Source: Cryobacterium sp. Y50 (GTDB lineage: Bacteria > Actinomycetota > Actinomycetes > Actinomycetales > Microbacteriaceae). Taken from it: a DNA stretch of 64,000 nt. The stretch spans positions 60,764-124,763 of the forward strand of contig NZ_PJJM01000095.1 in NCBI RefSeq assembly GCF_002929805.1. Reading direction: 5' to 3'. Numbering within the stretch: the first letter of the stretch is position 1; every line of letters begins with the position of its first letter. Below are positions 43,242 to 53,468 of the stretch, piece by piece. The notes beneath the pieces are model-generated. The model saw only the letters and a program-made list of their open reading frames with translations. It had not been told where the DNA came from and did not search any database. The translations under genes and the position numbers were made by a program.

Positions 43242-43712
43242 GTGTCGAAGATCGAAGCGCGCCTGGCCCAACTGGGCCTTGAACTGCCGAGCGTCGTGCC
43301 GCCGGTCGCCGCCTACGTGCCCGCCGTGATCAGCAACGGTTGTGTCTACACCGCTGGCCAGCTGCCGATGGTGTCTGGTGCGCTGCCCGCGGCCGGCAAG
43401 GTCGGCGACGGCGACGGCCTGGTTCCAGCTGCTGATGCCCAGGACTACGCACGCACCTGCGCGCTCAACGGCCTCGCGGCCATCAAGAGCGTGATCGGTT
43501 CGCTTGACCGCATCACCCAGGTGGTCAAGGTCACCGGCTTCGTCGCCTCCGACCCCGCGTTCACCGGCCAGCCGGCCGTGGTCAACGGTGCCTCGAACGT
43601 TTTGGTCGAGATCTTCGGCGACATTGGCCGCCATGCCCGCTCCGCCGTGGGTGTTGCAGTGTTGCCGCTCGATGCTCCGGTCGAGATCGAGTTCGTCGTC
43701 GCCTTCGCCTAA
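43242..43712 (+). CDS. RidA/YjgF-family protein
   Basis: A 156-residue protein of the RidA family, whose founding member hydrolyses reactive enamine/imine intermediates from PLP enzymes. Motifs: PPVAAYVPAVISNGCVYTAGQLP, the family opening, here cited in part as VYTAGQLP, and GRHARSAVGVAVLPLDAPVEIEFV, with the catalytic-site Arg in HARSAVG. The GTG start follows AAGGAAGGGG in the tail of the small upstream gene. Trimeric RidA-like role is from the family; the local partner is unknown. Confidence 0.88.
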   Translation: MSKIEARLAQLGLELPSVVPPVAAYVPAVISNGCVYTAGQLPMVSGALPAAGKVGDGDGLVPAADAQDYARTCALNGLAAIKSVIGSLDRITQVVKVTGFVASDPAFTGQPAVVNGASNVLVEIFGDIGRHARSAVGVAVLPLDAPVEIEFVVAFA

Positions 43713-43761
43713 GCGCGTTTCTGGCGCGCCGGCGCATCCGCCGTAAAACGGATGCCGGTCC

Positions 43762-43855
43762 GCGGTGGCGACTTCAGGAAAAATGCGACGGCCGCGTCTA
43801 GCGCAGCCCGCAATTACGGGGTGCCGGCACCCGGGTTTCCTGAATTAGCCACCGC
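43762..43855. repeat. Second copy of the intergenic inverted-repeat element
   Basis: The left arm GCGGTGGCGACTTCAGGAA (43762-43780) and the right arm TTCCTGAATTAGCCACCGC (43837-43855) pair except for three adjacent bases. The right-arm core TTCCTGAATTAGCCAC is identical to that at 16073-16088, and the 56 inner bases share GC-rich blocks (GGCCGC, ACGGGGTGCC-like) with the first copy. Confidence 0.8.
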
Positions 43856-43860
43856 AAAGA

Positions 43861-43893
43861 ACTGAGGCCGCTCCCCGGTGGGGCGGCCTCAGT
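43861..43893. terminator. Bidirectional terminator between ridA and acs
   Basis: ACTGAGGCCGC (43861-43871) and GCGGCCTCAGT (43883-43893) form an 11-bp perfect stem, with further CCCC/GGGG pairing possible in the loop. It lies between two converging genes. Confidence 0.8.
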
Positions 43894-43919
43894 GGTTTAA
43901 CGCGAGTTTGGCGCGGCTA

Positions 43920-45893
<1,974 letters not shown>

Positions 45894-45971
45894 ATTTGTA
45901 ATTCGCTCCTTTGCGGTACGTGCATGCAAGACATTGCCAGCTCAATTGAACCCTAGCGGTTCCGGGCCAAT

Positions 45972-45985
45972 CTCTGTATACAGAG
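45972..45985. promoter_or_regulatory. 14-bp perfect palindrome in the acs leader, candidate operator
   Basis: CTCTGTATACAGAG is its own reverse complement and sits 79-92 bases upstream of the acs start. Immediately beyond it a GCTCCT/AGGAGC hairpin (45987-46007) follows. The TGTATACA core resembles operators of GntR- or TetR-type regulators, but no regulator is assigned. Confidence 0.5.
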
Positions 45986-46053
45986 CGCTCCTTTGAGCAA
46001 CAGGAGCCCAAAAATTAGATGAGAAATAGCATTTTTGTACGCCCCCATGCGAG

Positions 46054-46073
46054 TGTCCTCTTTTTGGAGGACA
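46054..46073. other. 7-bp stem hairpin in the acs/6C RNA divergent region
   Basis: TGTCCTC, loop TTTTTG, GAGGACA. It lies 6 bases before the -35 of the predicted 6C RNA promoter and about 160 bases upstream of acs. Role unknown. Confidence 0.5.
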
Positions 46074-46079
46074 TCGGAC

Positions 46080-46107
46080 TTGCAATTTGTCCCGCGCCGC
46101 GTAAACT
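46080..46107 (+). promoter_or_regulatory. Probable promoter of the 6C RNA
   Basis: TTGCAA (46080-46085), 16-base spacer, TAAACT (46102-46107). The distance to the first 6C hairpin agrees with transcription starting near 46114. Confidence 0.5.
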
Positions 46108-46113
46108 TAAGGG

Positions 46114-46215
46114 TGTCCGAGCGAAAGTTCTGGCCAGCAAGACGTATGGTTCCCCCCAATCTGCGTGTTGCTAGGCGGCACCTGTTCCCCCCAATAGGTG
46201 CCGCCCTTTCTTTTT
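46114..46215 (+). ncRNA. 6C small RNA
   Basis: Two hairpins, each with six consecutive cytosines in the loop. Hairpin 1: CAAGACGTA pairs with TGCGTGTTG with one mismatch, loop containing CCCCCC at 46152-46157. Hairpin 2: GGCGGCACCT (46174-46183) pairs perfectly with AGGTGCCGCC (46196-46205), loop with CCCCCC at 46187-46192, followed by CTTTCTTTTT as a Rho-independent terminator. This is the defining structure of the actinobacterial 6C RNA, which in mycobacteria pairs through its C loops with G-rich sites of target mRNAs. The 5' end is inferred from the promoter. Confidence 0.88.
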
Positions 46216-46222
46216 AAGAGCG

Positions 46223-46264
46223 CAGGTCTTCAGTCGCAGGTCTTCAGTCGCAGGTCTTCAGTCG
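46223..46264. repeat. 14-bp tandem repeat, three exact copies, before the Tad locus
   Basis: CAGGTCTTCAGTCG at 46223, 46237 and 46251 with no mismatch, starting 8 bases after the 6C RNA terminator T-run and about 170 bases before the chosen tadA start. Confidence 0.9.
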
Positions 46265-46431
46265 TGAGTCGCGTGCGCGGCGGATCGTCTCAAGGGCCGG
46301 TGGATCGCGCTTGCCGTGCTGCGCGGGGCGTGGGATTGGTGCTGATCCTCCCCAGATGCGACCATCAGCCGTTTCCCACCGATCCCGGCAGCGGACTGCC
46401 TGTGTGCCCTGACCCGCTCTACGGTCGGAGC

Positions 46432-47676
46432 ATGGTCCAGCCCTTCGTTGCCGTTCCGTCTTACGCCGTTGTGTCCGACATCGTTCCGGGTGTCGCCGGT
46501 TCGTCTTGCGCCGGTGCGGTTGCGGCGTCGCCTGCGAATCCGATCACCGCGTCGGGCACGCGCCCGGTCGCCGCGCCGCAGCGAGCGCCCACTGCCCGGC
46601 ATCGCACGATGCCCACGGATGCCGTCGGTACTGTGCAGCAGAACAGCGCAGTTCAGCAGATGATCGCTGCCGGTGAAATCGCTGGCGAGATCAGCACCAA
46701 ACCGGCGTACAGCCCGACTCGCTCCGGGACCAACCGTTCCGACCTTCGGGCGCTCGGACCGCTGGCCGGCTACGCCGAAGACCCCGAGACTACCGACCTA
46801 TTCGTCAACGGGGCTTCCGGGTTGTGGATCGATGCCGGCCATGGCCTTGCCTTCGCACCGGCCTGGCAGCTCGGCGAGGCGGAGGTACGCGCCCTGGCCG
46901 TGCGGCTGATCGCCCTGGGCGGACGCCACATCGACGAGGCCAGCCCGTGTGTGGACGTGCGCCTCGCCGACGGCATTCGGGTGCATGCGGTACTGCCACC
47001 GGTATCGAGCACGGGAACGCTCCTGTCGATTCGGCTTCCGCACGCTGCGCATCGCAGCCTCCGTGCACTCGCTGACGCCGGTTTGTTCGGCGTGGGCGAG
47101 GCGTCTGCTGCCCTGCTGAATCGACTGCGTGCCGCGGTGCGCGGTCGGCAGAACCTGCTCATCACCGGCGCTGCCGGCAGCGGAAAAACCACCCTGTTGG
47201 CCGCGCTGCTCGGCGAGGCCCCGGCCGACGAACGCATCGTCGCGATCGAAGACGTGGCCGAGCTGCGCATCCTGCATCCACACGTGGTCGCGCTTGAGGC
47301 CAGACAAGCCAACCTTGAGGGCGCCGGGCGCATCGGCCTTGAGGCACTGCTGCGTGAGGCTCTGCGCATGCGGCCGGATCGGCTCGTTCTGGGCGAGTGC
47401 CGCGGATCCGAAATTCGGGAGCTGCTCGCGGCACTGAACACCGGGCACGATGGGGGAGCTGGCACCCTGCACGCGAATTCACTCAACGACGTACCGGCCC
47501 GCCTCGAAGCACTCGGGGCACTCGCCGGAATGAGCGCGGCGGCTGTGGCGCGCCAAACAGTGAGCGCGATCGGGCTCGTGCTGCACCTGGAGCGCACCGA
47601 GGGGGTGCGCCGGCTTGAGGCGGTCGGCCGGTTCACCATCAACGGTCGGGACCGCCTGGCGATCGAGGCCTTGTGA
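46432..47676 (+). CDS. tadA: Tad/Flp pilus secretion ATPase
   Basis: Motor ATPase of the type II/IV secretion family that powers Flp pilus assembly. Core motifs: LLITGAAGSGKTTLLAALLG (Walker A), RIVAIEDVAELRI (Asp box), LRMRPDRLVLGECRGSEIRE (Walker B) and HDGGAGTLHANS (His box). The N-terminal part includes DPETTDLFVNGASGLWID, typical of the CpaF subgroup. The true start is uncertain: the frame is open from 46198; I use the ATG at 46432, and the ATG at 46609 (before PTDAVGTVQQ) is a further option. About 414 residues from this start. First gene of the tad operon. Confidence 0.88.
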   Translation: MVQPFVAVPSYAVVSDIVPGVAGSSCAGAVAASPANPITASGTRPVAAPQRAPTARHRTMPTDAVGTVQQNSAVQQMIAAGEIAGEISTKPAYSPTRSGTNRSDLRALGPLAGYAEDPETTDLFVNGASGLWIDAGHGLAFAPAWQLGEAEVRALAVRLIALGGRHIDEASPCVDVRLADGIRVHAVLPPVSSTGTLLSIRLPHAAHRSLRALADAGLFGVGEASAALLNRLRAAVRGRQNLLITGAAGSGKTTLLAALLGEAPADERIVAIEDVAELRILHPHVVALEARQANLEGAGRIGLEALLREALRMRPDRLVLGECRGSEIRELLAALNTGHDGGAGTLHANSLNDVPARLEALGALAGMSAAAVARQTVSAIGLVLHLERTEGVRRLEAVGRFTINGRDRLAIEAL

Positions 47677-47745
47677 TGCGGCCGGAGGCAGCGATCGCGT
47701 GGAACGGTGTGCCTCTGCACACGGTCGCCCGGGGAGGCTTCGCTC

Positions 47746-48750
47746 ATGCGGCGCGGTGAATCGGTGCCGCCGATCGAGGAGGTCGCGGCGGTCACCCAAC
47801 GGCTGGCCGTGCTGCTCTCGGCCGGCGTTTCTCCGGTCTCGGCCTGGGAATATTTGTTGCCGCCGCGGGGCGCGTCGACGGAGCAGCCGGTGACGAGAGG
47901 TGTCGGGCGACAGATCGACTCACCCGGCGCTGGCGACGCGGAGATTGCGAACACGGGCATCCTGCGGGCTGCCGCTCGGGCTGCGGCCTGTGGCGACAGC
48001 GTGGCCGATGCGATCGTCGGACAGGCACGCGGCGAGACCGAATCCGCCTGGCGGGGACTCGCCGCAGCCTGGCAGGTTGCCACGCAGGCGGGGGCACCAC
48101 TGGCCGGTTGCCTGCGGGAACTTGCCGCGTCTCTGCGTGACCTGGCGCAGGTGCAGCGCGACCTCGAGGTCGCGCTGGCCGCCCCACGCGCGACGGCACG
48201 ATTGGTCATGGTGCTGCCGGTGATCGGCATCCTCTTTGGCAGCCTGATGGGCTTCGACTCGGTGCACACGCTGTTCGCGACCGTTCCCGGGCTGCTCTGT
48301 CTGGCCGGTGGCGGTGTGCTGATGCTCGCCGCTGCGGGGTGGAGCCGCGCGCTGGTACGTCGAGCGGCGCCGACCGAGCTGACTCCCGGTTTGCGACTCG
48401 AACTTATGGCAATTGCCATGTCCGGGGGCGGGTCGATCGATCGTTCCCGGGCGCTCGTGCACGCTGCGGCCGCGCGATATGCGATCGGGTCCGGAACGGA
48501 GTCGCGGGATGACCCGATCGAGCGGGTGCTTGATTTGTCCACTCGGGCGGGGGTTCCGGCAGCGGAATTGTTGCGCAGCGAAGCCGAACAAACGCGACGG
48601 GATGCCCGAAGTGCGGGGCAGCGTCGAGCCGAGACCCTCTCGGTGACGCTCATGCTGCCGCTCGGCCTGTGCGTTCTGCCCGCGTTCATGCTCGTCGGCG
48701 TCGTGCCGCTGCTGATTAGCGTGCTCTCCTCCACCCTCGCCACGTTCTAA
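47746..48750 (+). CDS. Tad pilus inner-membrane platform, TadB-TadC fusion-like
   Basis: A 334-residue membrane protein with two type II secretion F-like halves. Half one: RLAVLLSAGVSPVSAWEYL, then WQVATQAGAPLAGCLRELA and two hydrophobic segments. Half two: LELMAIAMSGGGSIDRSRAL, DLSTRAGVPAAELLRSEAEQTRRDARSAG (here quoted in part) and a final pair of helices, LSVTLMLPLGLCVLPAFMLV. In mycobacteria these halves are usually two genes next to tadA. Start at ATG 47746 after GGGGAGG at 47731. It lies 69 bases after tadA. Confidence 0.82.
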   Translation: MRRGESVPPIEEVAAVTQRLAVLLSAGVSPVSAWEYLLPPRGASTEQPVTRGVGRQIDSPGAGDAEIANTGILRAAARAAACGDSVADAIVGQARGETESAWRGLAAAWQVATQAGAPLAGCLRELAASLRDLAQVQRDLEVALAAPRATARLVMVLPVIGILFGSLMGFDSVHTLFATVPGLLCLAGGGVLMLAAAGWSRALVRRAAPTELTPGLRLELMAIAMSGGGSIDRSRALVHAAAARYAIGSGTESRDDPIERVLDLSTRAGVPAAELLRSEAEQTRRDARSAGQRRAETLSVTLMLPLGLCVLPAFMLVGVVPLLISVLSSTLATF

Positions 48751-48861
48751 GGCTGTGCACAGATCAGCGGATGCGTGCGGTTGCCGTTGACAGACCGGAG
48801 CAGAGTGAATGTGCTCGTGCCGCCCAACCCGCGTCGACAGACGCCAGAAGGAGACGAGTCT

Positions 48862-49149
48862 GTGTATACAAAGATCGAGGTGGTGGAAAAAGCGGCGCCT
48901 GCGGCCGGGGAATCCGCCGACGTGGTGCTGGCCCAAACCGTGCCGATGAAATCAGTGAGTATTGCTGTGGTGCCTGCGCGGAATGCCCTGAGACGGCTGA
49001 CCGACGAGGCTGGAGCCGCCACCGCCGAATACGTGGTTGCCACGATGGCCGCGGTTGGCTTCGCCGGATTACTCATCGTCATTCTGCGCAGCGACGAGGT
49101 GCGTGGGATGCTCACCGACCTGGTGCGCCGTGCACTCAGCATCGGGTAG
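48862..49149 (+). CDS. Flp-type pilin/DUF4244 small membrane protein
   Basis: A 95-residue protein ending in DEAGAATAEYVVATMAAVGFAGLLIVILRSDE, cited here only by its key part GAATAEYVVATMAAVGFAG: a short charged lead, a G-x-x-x-E-Y prepilin-like junction and one long hydrophobic helix, as in Flp pilins and the actinobacterial DUF4244 proteins. The GTG at 48862 has AAGGAG 8 bases upstream; an upstream ATG at 48775 in the same frame has none. It lies between tadBC and tadE, the place of the pilin in actinobacterial Tad loci. Confidence 0.82.
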   Translation: MYTKIEVVEKAAPAAGESADVVLAQTVPMKSVSIAVVPARNALRRLTDEAGAATAEYVVATMAAVGFAGLLIVILRSDEVRGMLTDLVRRALSIG

Positions 49150-49585
49150 TCGAGGGCGCGCGCATCTGCTACAGGTCCGGGCGAGCCCGGCACGCCCGGC
49201 CCGCCCGGCCAGCTGGGCGAGCCGGGGAAAGCGAGCCGGCCGGGCAAGGACGAGTGGTCAGGCGAATCGGGGTAGCATCACCGCCGAGTTCGCCACCGCG
49301 CTGCCGGCCGTTGTGCTCGTGCTGGTCTGCTGCCTCGGCGCCGTGCAGGTCGTCGGGGTGCAGGTGCGGTTGACAGATGCCGCCGCCACCGCGGCACGCG
49401 TTCTGTCCCGCGGTGACAGCGTGGCACGTGCAGCCGGGCTCGTCGCCGGCGCCGTGGCGGGAGCCGACCTGGCGGCGGAACGACGCGGGGAATTCGTCTG
49501 CGCCCGAGTCACAGCGGCCGGCTCTGGCTTGTTCGCCGAGTTCACCCTCGAAGCTCAGTCCTGCTCCCTCGCCGGTGGCCAGTGA
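49130..49585 (+). CDS. TadE-family pseudopilin
   Basis: About 151 residues. The recognisable part is GSITAEFATALPAVVLVLVC, the TadE N-terminal hydrophobic domain with its conserved Glu, then QVRLTDAAATAARVLSRGD and a small beta-rich part with two Cys. The start is uncertain: the only conventional in-frame start between the flp gene and the TadE motif is GTG 49130, which overlaps flp and has no clear ribosome-binding site; the intervening 40 residues are Arg/Pro/Ser-rich and unlike the family. The end overlaps the next gene (GTGA). Confidence 0.75.
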   Translation: MHSASGSRGRAHLLQVRASPARPARPASWASRGKRAGRARTSGQANRGSITAEFATALPAVVLVLVCCLGAVQVVGVQVRLTDAAATAARVLSRGDSVARAAGLVAGAVAGADLAAERRGEFVCARVTAAGSGLFAEFTLEAQSCSLAGGQ

Positions 49586-49938
49586 GCGCGGACGGTCGGC
49601 AGAGCGGGTCGGAGCAGGGAGCAGGCTCAATCCTCGCGATCGCGGTACTCGCCTCCACCGTACTGCTGACGACCCTCGTCGTGTCCACTCTTGCACTGCT
49701 CGGCGTTGGCCGGTCCGTCGCGAACGCCGCCGACGCGGCCGCGCTCGCTGCGGCCGACACCGCATCCGGTGCAATCGCGGGCTACCCCTGCCCAGCGGCT
49801 GATGCCGTCGCAGCACTCAACGAGGTGGCCGTAACCCGCTGCGCAGTGACCGGACTGATCACCTCCGTTTCGGTATCGCGCACGGTACTGGGCATCGAAC
49901 TCTCGGCGAGCGCACGGGCCGGCCCGCCGCCGGAGTAA
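49582..49938 (+). CDS. TadF/Rv3654c-like TadE-like secreted protein
   Basis: A 118-residue protein with the start of a Tad pseudopilin: GAGSILAIAVLASTVLLTTLVV (hydrophobic segment) followed by SVANAADAAALAAADTASGA, the signature of the last small gene in actinobacterial Tad clusters (helicase/secretion-neighbourhood TadE-like). Two Cys (PCPAA and TRCAV) may form a disulfide. GTG start overlapping the tadE stop. Last gene of the pilus operon. Confidence 0.82.
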   Translation: MSADGRQSGSEQGAGSILAIAVLASTVLLTTLVVSTLALLGVGRSVANAADAAALAAADTASGAIAGYPCPAADAVAALNEVAVTRCAVTGLITSVSVSRTVLGIELSASARAGPPPE

Positions 49939-49991
49939 GCAATGCCGGAGTCTGCACCGCCCGAAGCTCAGCCGCCCGAGGGAGACACGAC

Positions 49992-50225
49992 CTAAGAGAG
50001 GAGAACCTCGAGGTACCGGTACTCGACCGCAGTCGGACGACCGGAGTCGGTGCCCTCAAACTCCCGCCCAGCACCACGCGCGTAGAGATAGCGCTTGCCA
50101 GCGTCGGCCGGAATTTCAATGCGCGGCTGCGGATCGCCCGAATCGAGGAAGGTCGTTGTGATTGTCTTGCCTTGGAGGGGCCCATCCGTCAACATCGCGG
50201 TGTATGTGGCCGTCATTGTACCCAT
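49992..50225 (-). CDS. Small conserved hypothetical protein
   Basis: A 77-residue cytoplasmic protein from the ATG at 50225 (or 74 residues from the next Met codon, at 50216): TATYTAMLTDGPLQGKTITT, then SGDPQPRIEIPADAGKRYLYARG and a Glu/Tyr-rich end. The frame extends further but the sequence beyond is antisense-like. It converges with tadF and diverges from topA. Repeating beta-strand-like pattern; no function is recognised. Confidence 0.65.
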   Translation of the reverse strand: MGTMTATYTAMLTDGPLQGKTITTTFLDSGDPQPRIEIPADAGKRYLYARGAGREFEGTDSGRPTAVEYRYLEVLLS

Positions 50226-50432
50226 GGATCTATTCTGCACGCGGGCGGGCAAACGGCAAGGATATCGAGCCGATATGCGGCACGCCCAGAGCGAACTGAA
50301 CGGTCGCTGGGAGTGGCGTGTATGCCGGCGGGACGCGCCGACATGCACTCGTCGATTAGGCGGGCACTCCATTCCAGTGTGTATGGTGTGCCTTGGCCTA
50401 TCATTTGGCCACTACATATAAAGAGGAGTCTG

Positions 50433-53400
50433 GTGCCAGGCACTAAGAAGCTGGTCATTGTTGAATCACCGACCAAGATGAAGTCGATCGCCGCGTATCT
50501 CGGCGACGGCTATGAAGTTTTGTCTTCAGTCGGTCACATTCGCGATCTGATCGAGCCGAAAAACCTGCCGCCAGAGCTGAAGAAGGGTGCCCTCGGCCGA
50601 TTCTCGGTCGATGTGGAAAACGGTTTCGAACCATATTACGTGGTCTCCGACGCCAAGAAGAAGACCGTCAGCGAACTCAAGCGTGCCCTCAAGAATGCGA
50701 ACGAACTCTTGCTCGCAACTGATGAGGACCGCGAAGGCGAGGCCATCGCCTGGCACCTGCTGCAGGTGCTGCAGCCCAAGGTTCCGGTCAAGCGCATGGT
50801 GTTTCACGAGATCACCAAGGACGCCATCCTTGCCGCCAAGGACAATACTCGCGACCTCGACACCGCCCTCGTCGACGCGCAGGAAACCCGCCGCATCCTC
50901 GACCGCATCTACGGCTACGAGATTTCTCCCGTGCTCTGGCGCAAGGTCGGCCCCGGCCTCTCCGCCGGACGTGTGCAGAGCGCCGCGACCCGCCTCGTCG
51001 TCGACCGGGAGAAGGAGCGCCTCGCGTTCGTCTCCGCTGGCTATTGGGATTTGCTGGCGCGACTGGCAGCATCCGCTTCAGAAACTGACCAGGCCTTCGA
51101 TGCGAAGCTCGTGCGGCTGAACGGTGAGCGCATCGCCACCGGTGGCGACTTCGACGATTCCGGTGCGCTCAAGCCCACCGTGAAGGCCGTCACCCTCGAC
51201 GCATCCGCTGCCCACGCTCTGACGACCGCGCTGCAGAGCCCCGGCGTCAAGCTCGAGGTCACCAGAGTCACCTCCAAGCCGTACCGACGCAGCCCAGCAG
51301 CACCGTTTACGACCTCGACCCTGCAGCAGGAAGCGGCCCGCAAGCTGCGCTTCACCGCCCGGCAGACCATGAGCGTCGCGCAGTCGTTGTACGAAAACGG
51401 GTACATCACCTATATGCGTACCGACTCGCCGTCGCTCGGGCAGCAGGCCCTTACGGCCGCCCGCACCCAGGCCGCAGCGCTCTACGGCGCTGAAACGGTT
51501 CCAGATGCCCCAAGGGCTTACAAGGGCAAGAGTAAGAATGCGCAGGAAGCGCACGAGGCCATCCGCCCGTCCGGCGACACCTTCCGCACCCCGGCTTCGC
51601 TCGCCTCGAGCCTGCGCGGCAACGATTTCAAGCTCTACGACCTGATCTGGAAGCGCACCGTCGCCTCGCAGATGAAGGACGCAACCGGTTCGACCGCCTC
51701 GGTGACCATTGCGGCCGGCCCGACCGGCACGTCGGAGCATCCCGCCGCCTCGGGCGCGCTCGCCGAATTCGCGGCCAGCGGAACCGTCATCACCTTCCGT
51801 GGCTTCATGCTCGCCTATGAAGAGTCCAAGGACGAAGAGCGCAACGCTTCAACCGACGCGACCGAATCGAAGCTGCCGCCGCTCGAGGAGGGCCAGAAGC
51901 TAGCGCTGCAGGGCCTCGAGGCCAAGGGCCACGAGACGACGCCGGCCGCCCGCTATACCGAGGCCAGCCTGGTCAAGAAACTGGAAGAGCTCGGCATCGG
52001 CCGGCCGTCGACTTTTGCGTCGATCATCTCGACCATCACCGAGCGTGGCTATGTCACGCCGCGCGGTCAGTCGCTCGTCCCCAACTGGATTGCATTCTCG
52101 GTTGTGCGCCTGCTCGAAGAATTCTTCGGCGACCTGGTCGAATACGACTTCACCGCCGAGATGGAGGACGACCTCGACCGCATCGCCGGCGGTGAAGCCA
52201 ACCGCCTGGATTGGCTCACGAGCTTCTACTTCGGCAGCGACAAGCACCGCGGCCTGCGCCAGGTCATCGATAATCTCGGCGAGATCGACCCGCGCGTGAT
52301 CAACTCGGTCGCCATCAGCGATGACATCACCCTGCGCATCGGCAAGTACGGCCCCTACCTCGAGGTCATCGACCCCGATGCTGCAGCGGATGCCCCGCCT
52401 CGCCGGGTGAACATTCCGCCGGAACTCGCTCCAGACGAATTGACCGCGACGAAGGCCCGCGAACTCATCGACGCTCCGGTCGTCACCGATCGAGTCATCG
52501 GACTCAACCCGGAAAACGGCAAGGAGATCGTTGCCAAGGACGGCCGCTTCGGGCCGTACGTCACCGAGCTCGTGCCGGCTCCAGCCGAGCCGGTCGCTCC
52601 GGTCGTCGTGGCTGTTCCCGTGGAAACGATCGACCCCGTCACCGGCGAGGTCACCAGTTCTGCCGCAGCATTGGCCAAACCCAAGCGCAAGCCGGCGGCG
52701 AAAAAGGTGGCCGCCGCGGACAAGCCGCGCACGGCATCCATTTTCAAATCGATGGATCTCGCCACGGTCGATCTCGAAACGGCGCTGCGCTTGCTCGCCC
52801 TGCCGCGCGTGGTGGGGCTGGACCCGGAGACCGGCACCGAGATTCTGGCCCAGAACGGTAAGTTCGGGCCGTATCTGAAAAAGGGTATCGACACCCGGTC
52901 GCTCACGAGCGAAGACCAGATCTTCGACATCGACCTGCCTGGCGCGATCGAGCTCTACGCCCAGCCGAAGTATGGTGCCCGCCGGGCATCGAGTGCACTG
53001 AAGGAATTCGAAGCGCCCGACCCGGAGAGCGGCAAGGCGATCAAGATCAAGGACGGCCGATTCGGCGCCTACGTGACCGACGGGGTCACCAACGCGACGA
53101 TTCCTAAGTCGGAGGACATCGAGGAGATCGACTTCGAGCGGGCCGTGCAGCTGCTCGCTGACAAGCGCGCTAAGGGTCCGGCCGCGCCGCGCAAGAAGGC
53201 GCCGGCCAAGAAGGTCGCTGTCAAGAAACCAGCCGCCAAGAAGCCGGTCGTGCGTAAGGCGCCGACTGCGGCAGCGAAGGCTGCCACCGCCAAGAAGGCG
53301 GCTGCGACCCGTGCCGCGAATGCGGCGGCCAAGGCAGCCTTGGTCGGCACGCCAGTGGCTCCGGTCAAGAAGGCTGCTGTGACGAGGCCTGCCGCCAAGA

Positions 53401-53468
53401 AAACACCAGTGAAGAAGTTGTCCAGCTCGGCCGCTGACTCTGCGTCGACCACCACGATTGCGCCGTGA
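50433..53468 (+). CDS. topA: DNA topoisomerase I
   Basis: Type IA topoisomerase that relaxes negative supercoils. 1011 residues. The GTG at 50433 is preceded by AGAGGAG. N-terminal Toprim domain: KLVIVESPTKMKSIAAYLG, LLLATDEDREGEAIAWHLLQ (acidic DEDREGE). The active-site Tyr is in NGYITYMRTDSPSL. C-terminal topoisomerase repeats lie at about 620-900 (GKYGPYLE and FGAYVTDG type), followed by a Lys/Ala-rich tail of about 90 residues (AKKVAVKKPAAKKP) that, as in other actinobacteria, aids DNA binding. Overlaps tmk by 4 bases. Confidence 0.95.
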   Translation: MPGTKKLVIVESPTKMKSIAAYLGDGYEVLSSVGHIRDLIEPKNLPPELKKGALGRFSVDVENGFEPYYVVSDAKKKTVSELKRALKNANELLLATDEDREGEAIAWHLLQVLQPKVPVKRMVFHEITKDAILAAKDNTRDLDTALVDAQETRRILDRIYGYEISPVLWRKVGPGLSAGRVQSAATRLVVDREKERLAFVSAGYWDLLARLAASASETDQAFDAKLVRLNGERIATGGDFDDSGALKPTVKAVTLDASAAHALTTALQSPGVKLEVTRVTSKPYRRSPAAPFTTSTLQQEAARKLRFTARQTMSVAQSLYENGYITYMRTDSPSLGQQALTAARTQAAALYGAETVPDAPRAYKGKSKNAQEAHEAIRPSGDTFRTPASLASSLRGNDFKLYDLIWKRTVASQMKDATGSTASVTIAAGPTGTSEHPAASGALAEFAASGTVITFRGFMLAYEESKDEERNASTDATESKLPPLEEGQKLALQGLEAKGHETTPAARYTEASLVKKLEELGIGRPSTFASIISTITERGYVTPRGQSLVPNWIAFSVVRLLEEFFGDLVEYDFTAEMEDDLDRIAGGEANRLDWLTSFYFGSDKHRGLRQVIDNLGEIDPRVINSVAISDDITLRIGKYGPYLEVIDPDAAADAPPRRVNIPPELAPDELTATKARELIDAPVVTDRVIGLNPENGKEIVAKDGRFGPYVTELVPAPAEPVAPVVVAVPVETIDPVTGEVTSSAAALAKPKRKPAAKKVAAADKPRTASIFKSMDLATVDLETALRLLALPRVVGLDPETGTEILAQNGKFGPYLKKGIDTRSLTSEDQIFDIDLPGAIELYAQPKYGARRASSALKEFEAPDPESGKAIKIKDGRFGAYVTDGVTNATIPKSEDIEEIDFERAVQLLADKRAKGPAAPRKKAPAKKVAVKKPAAKKPVVRKAPTAAAKAATAKKAAATRAANAAAKAALVGTPVAPVKKAAVTRPAAKKTPVKKLSSSAADSASTTTIAP

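Noticed and set aside
46770..48743. 657-residue minus-strand frame opposite the Tad genes
   Set aside because: Ser/Arg/Ala-rich with no motif; both Tad ORFs on the plus strand are clear.
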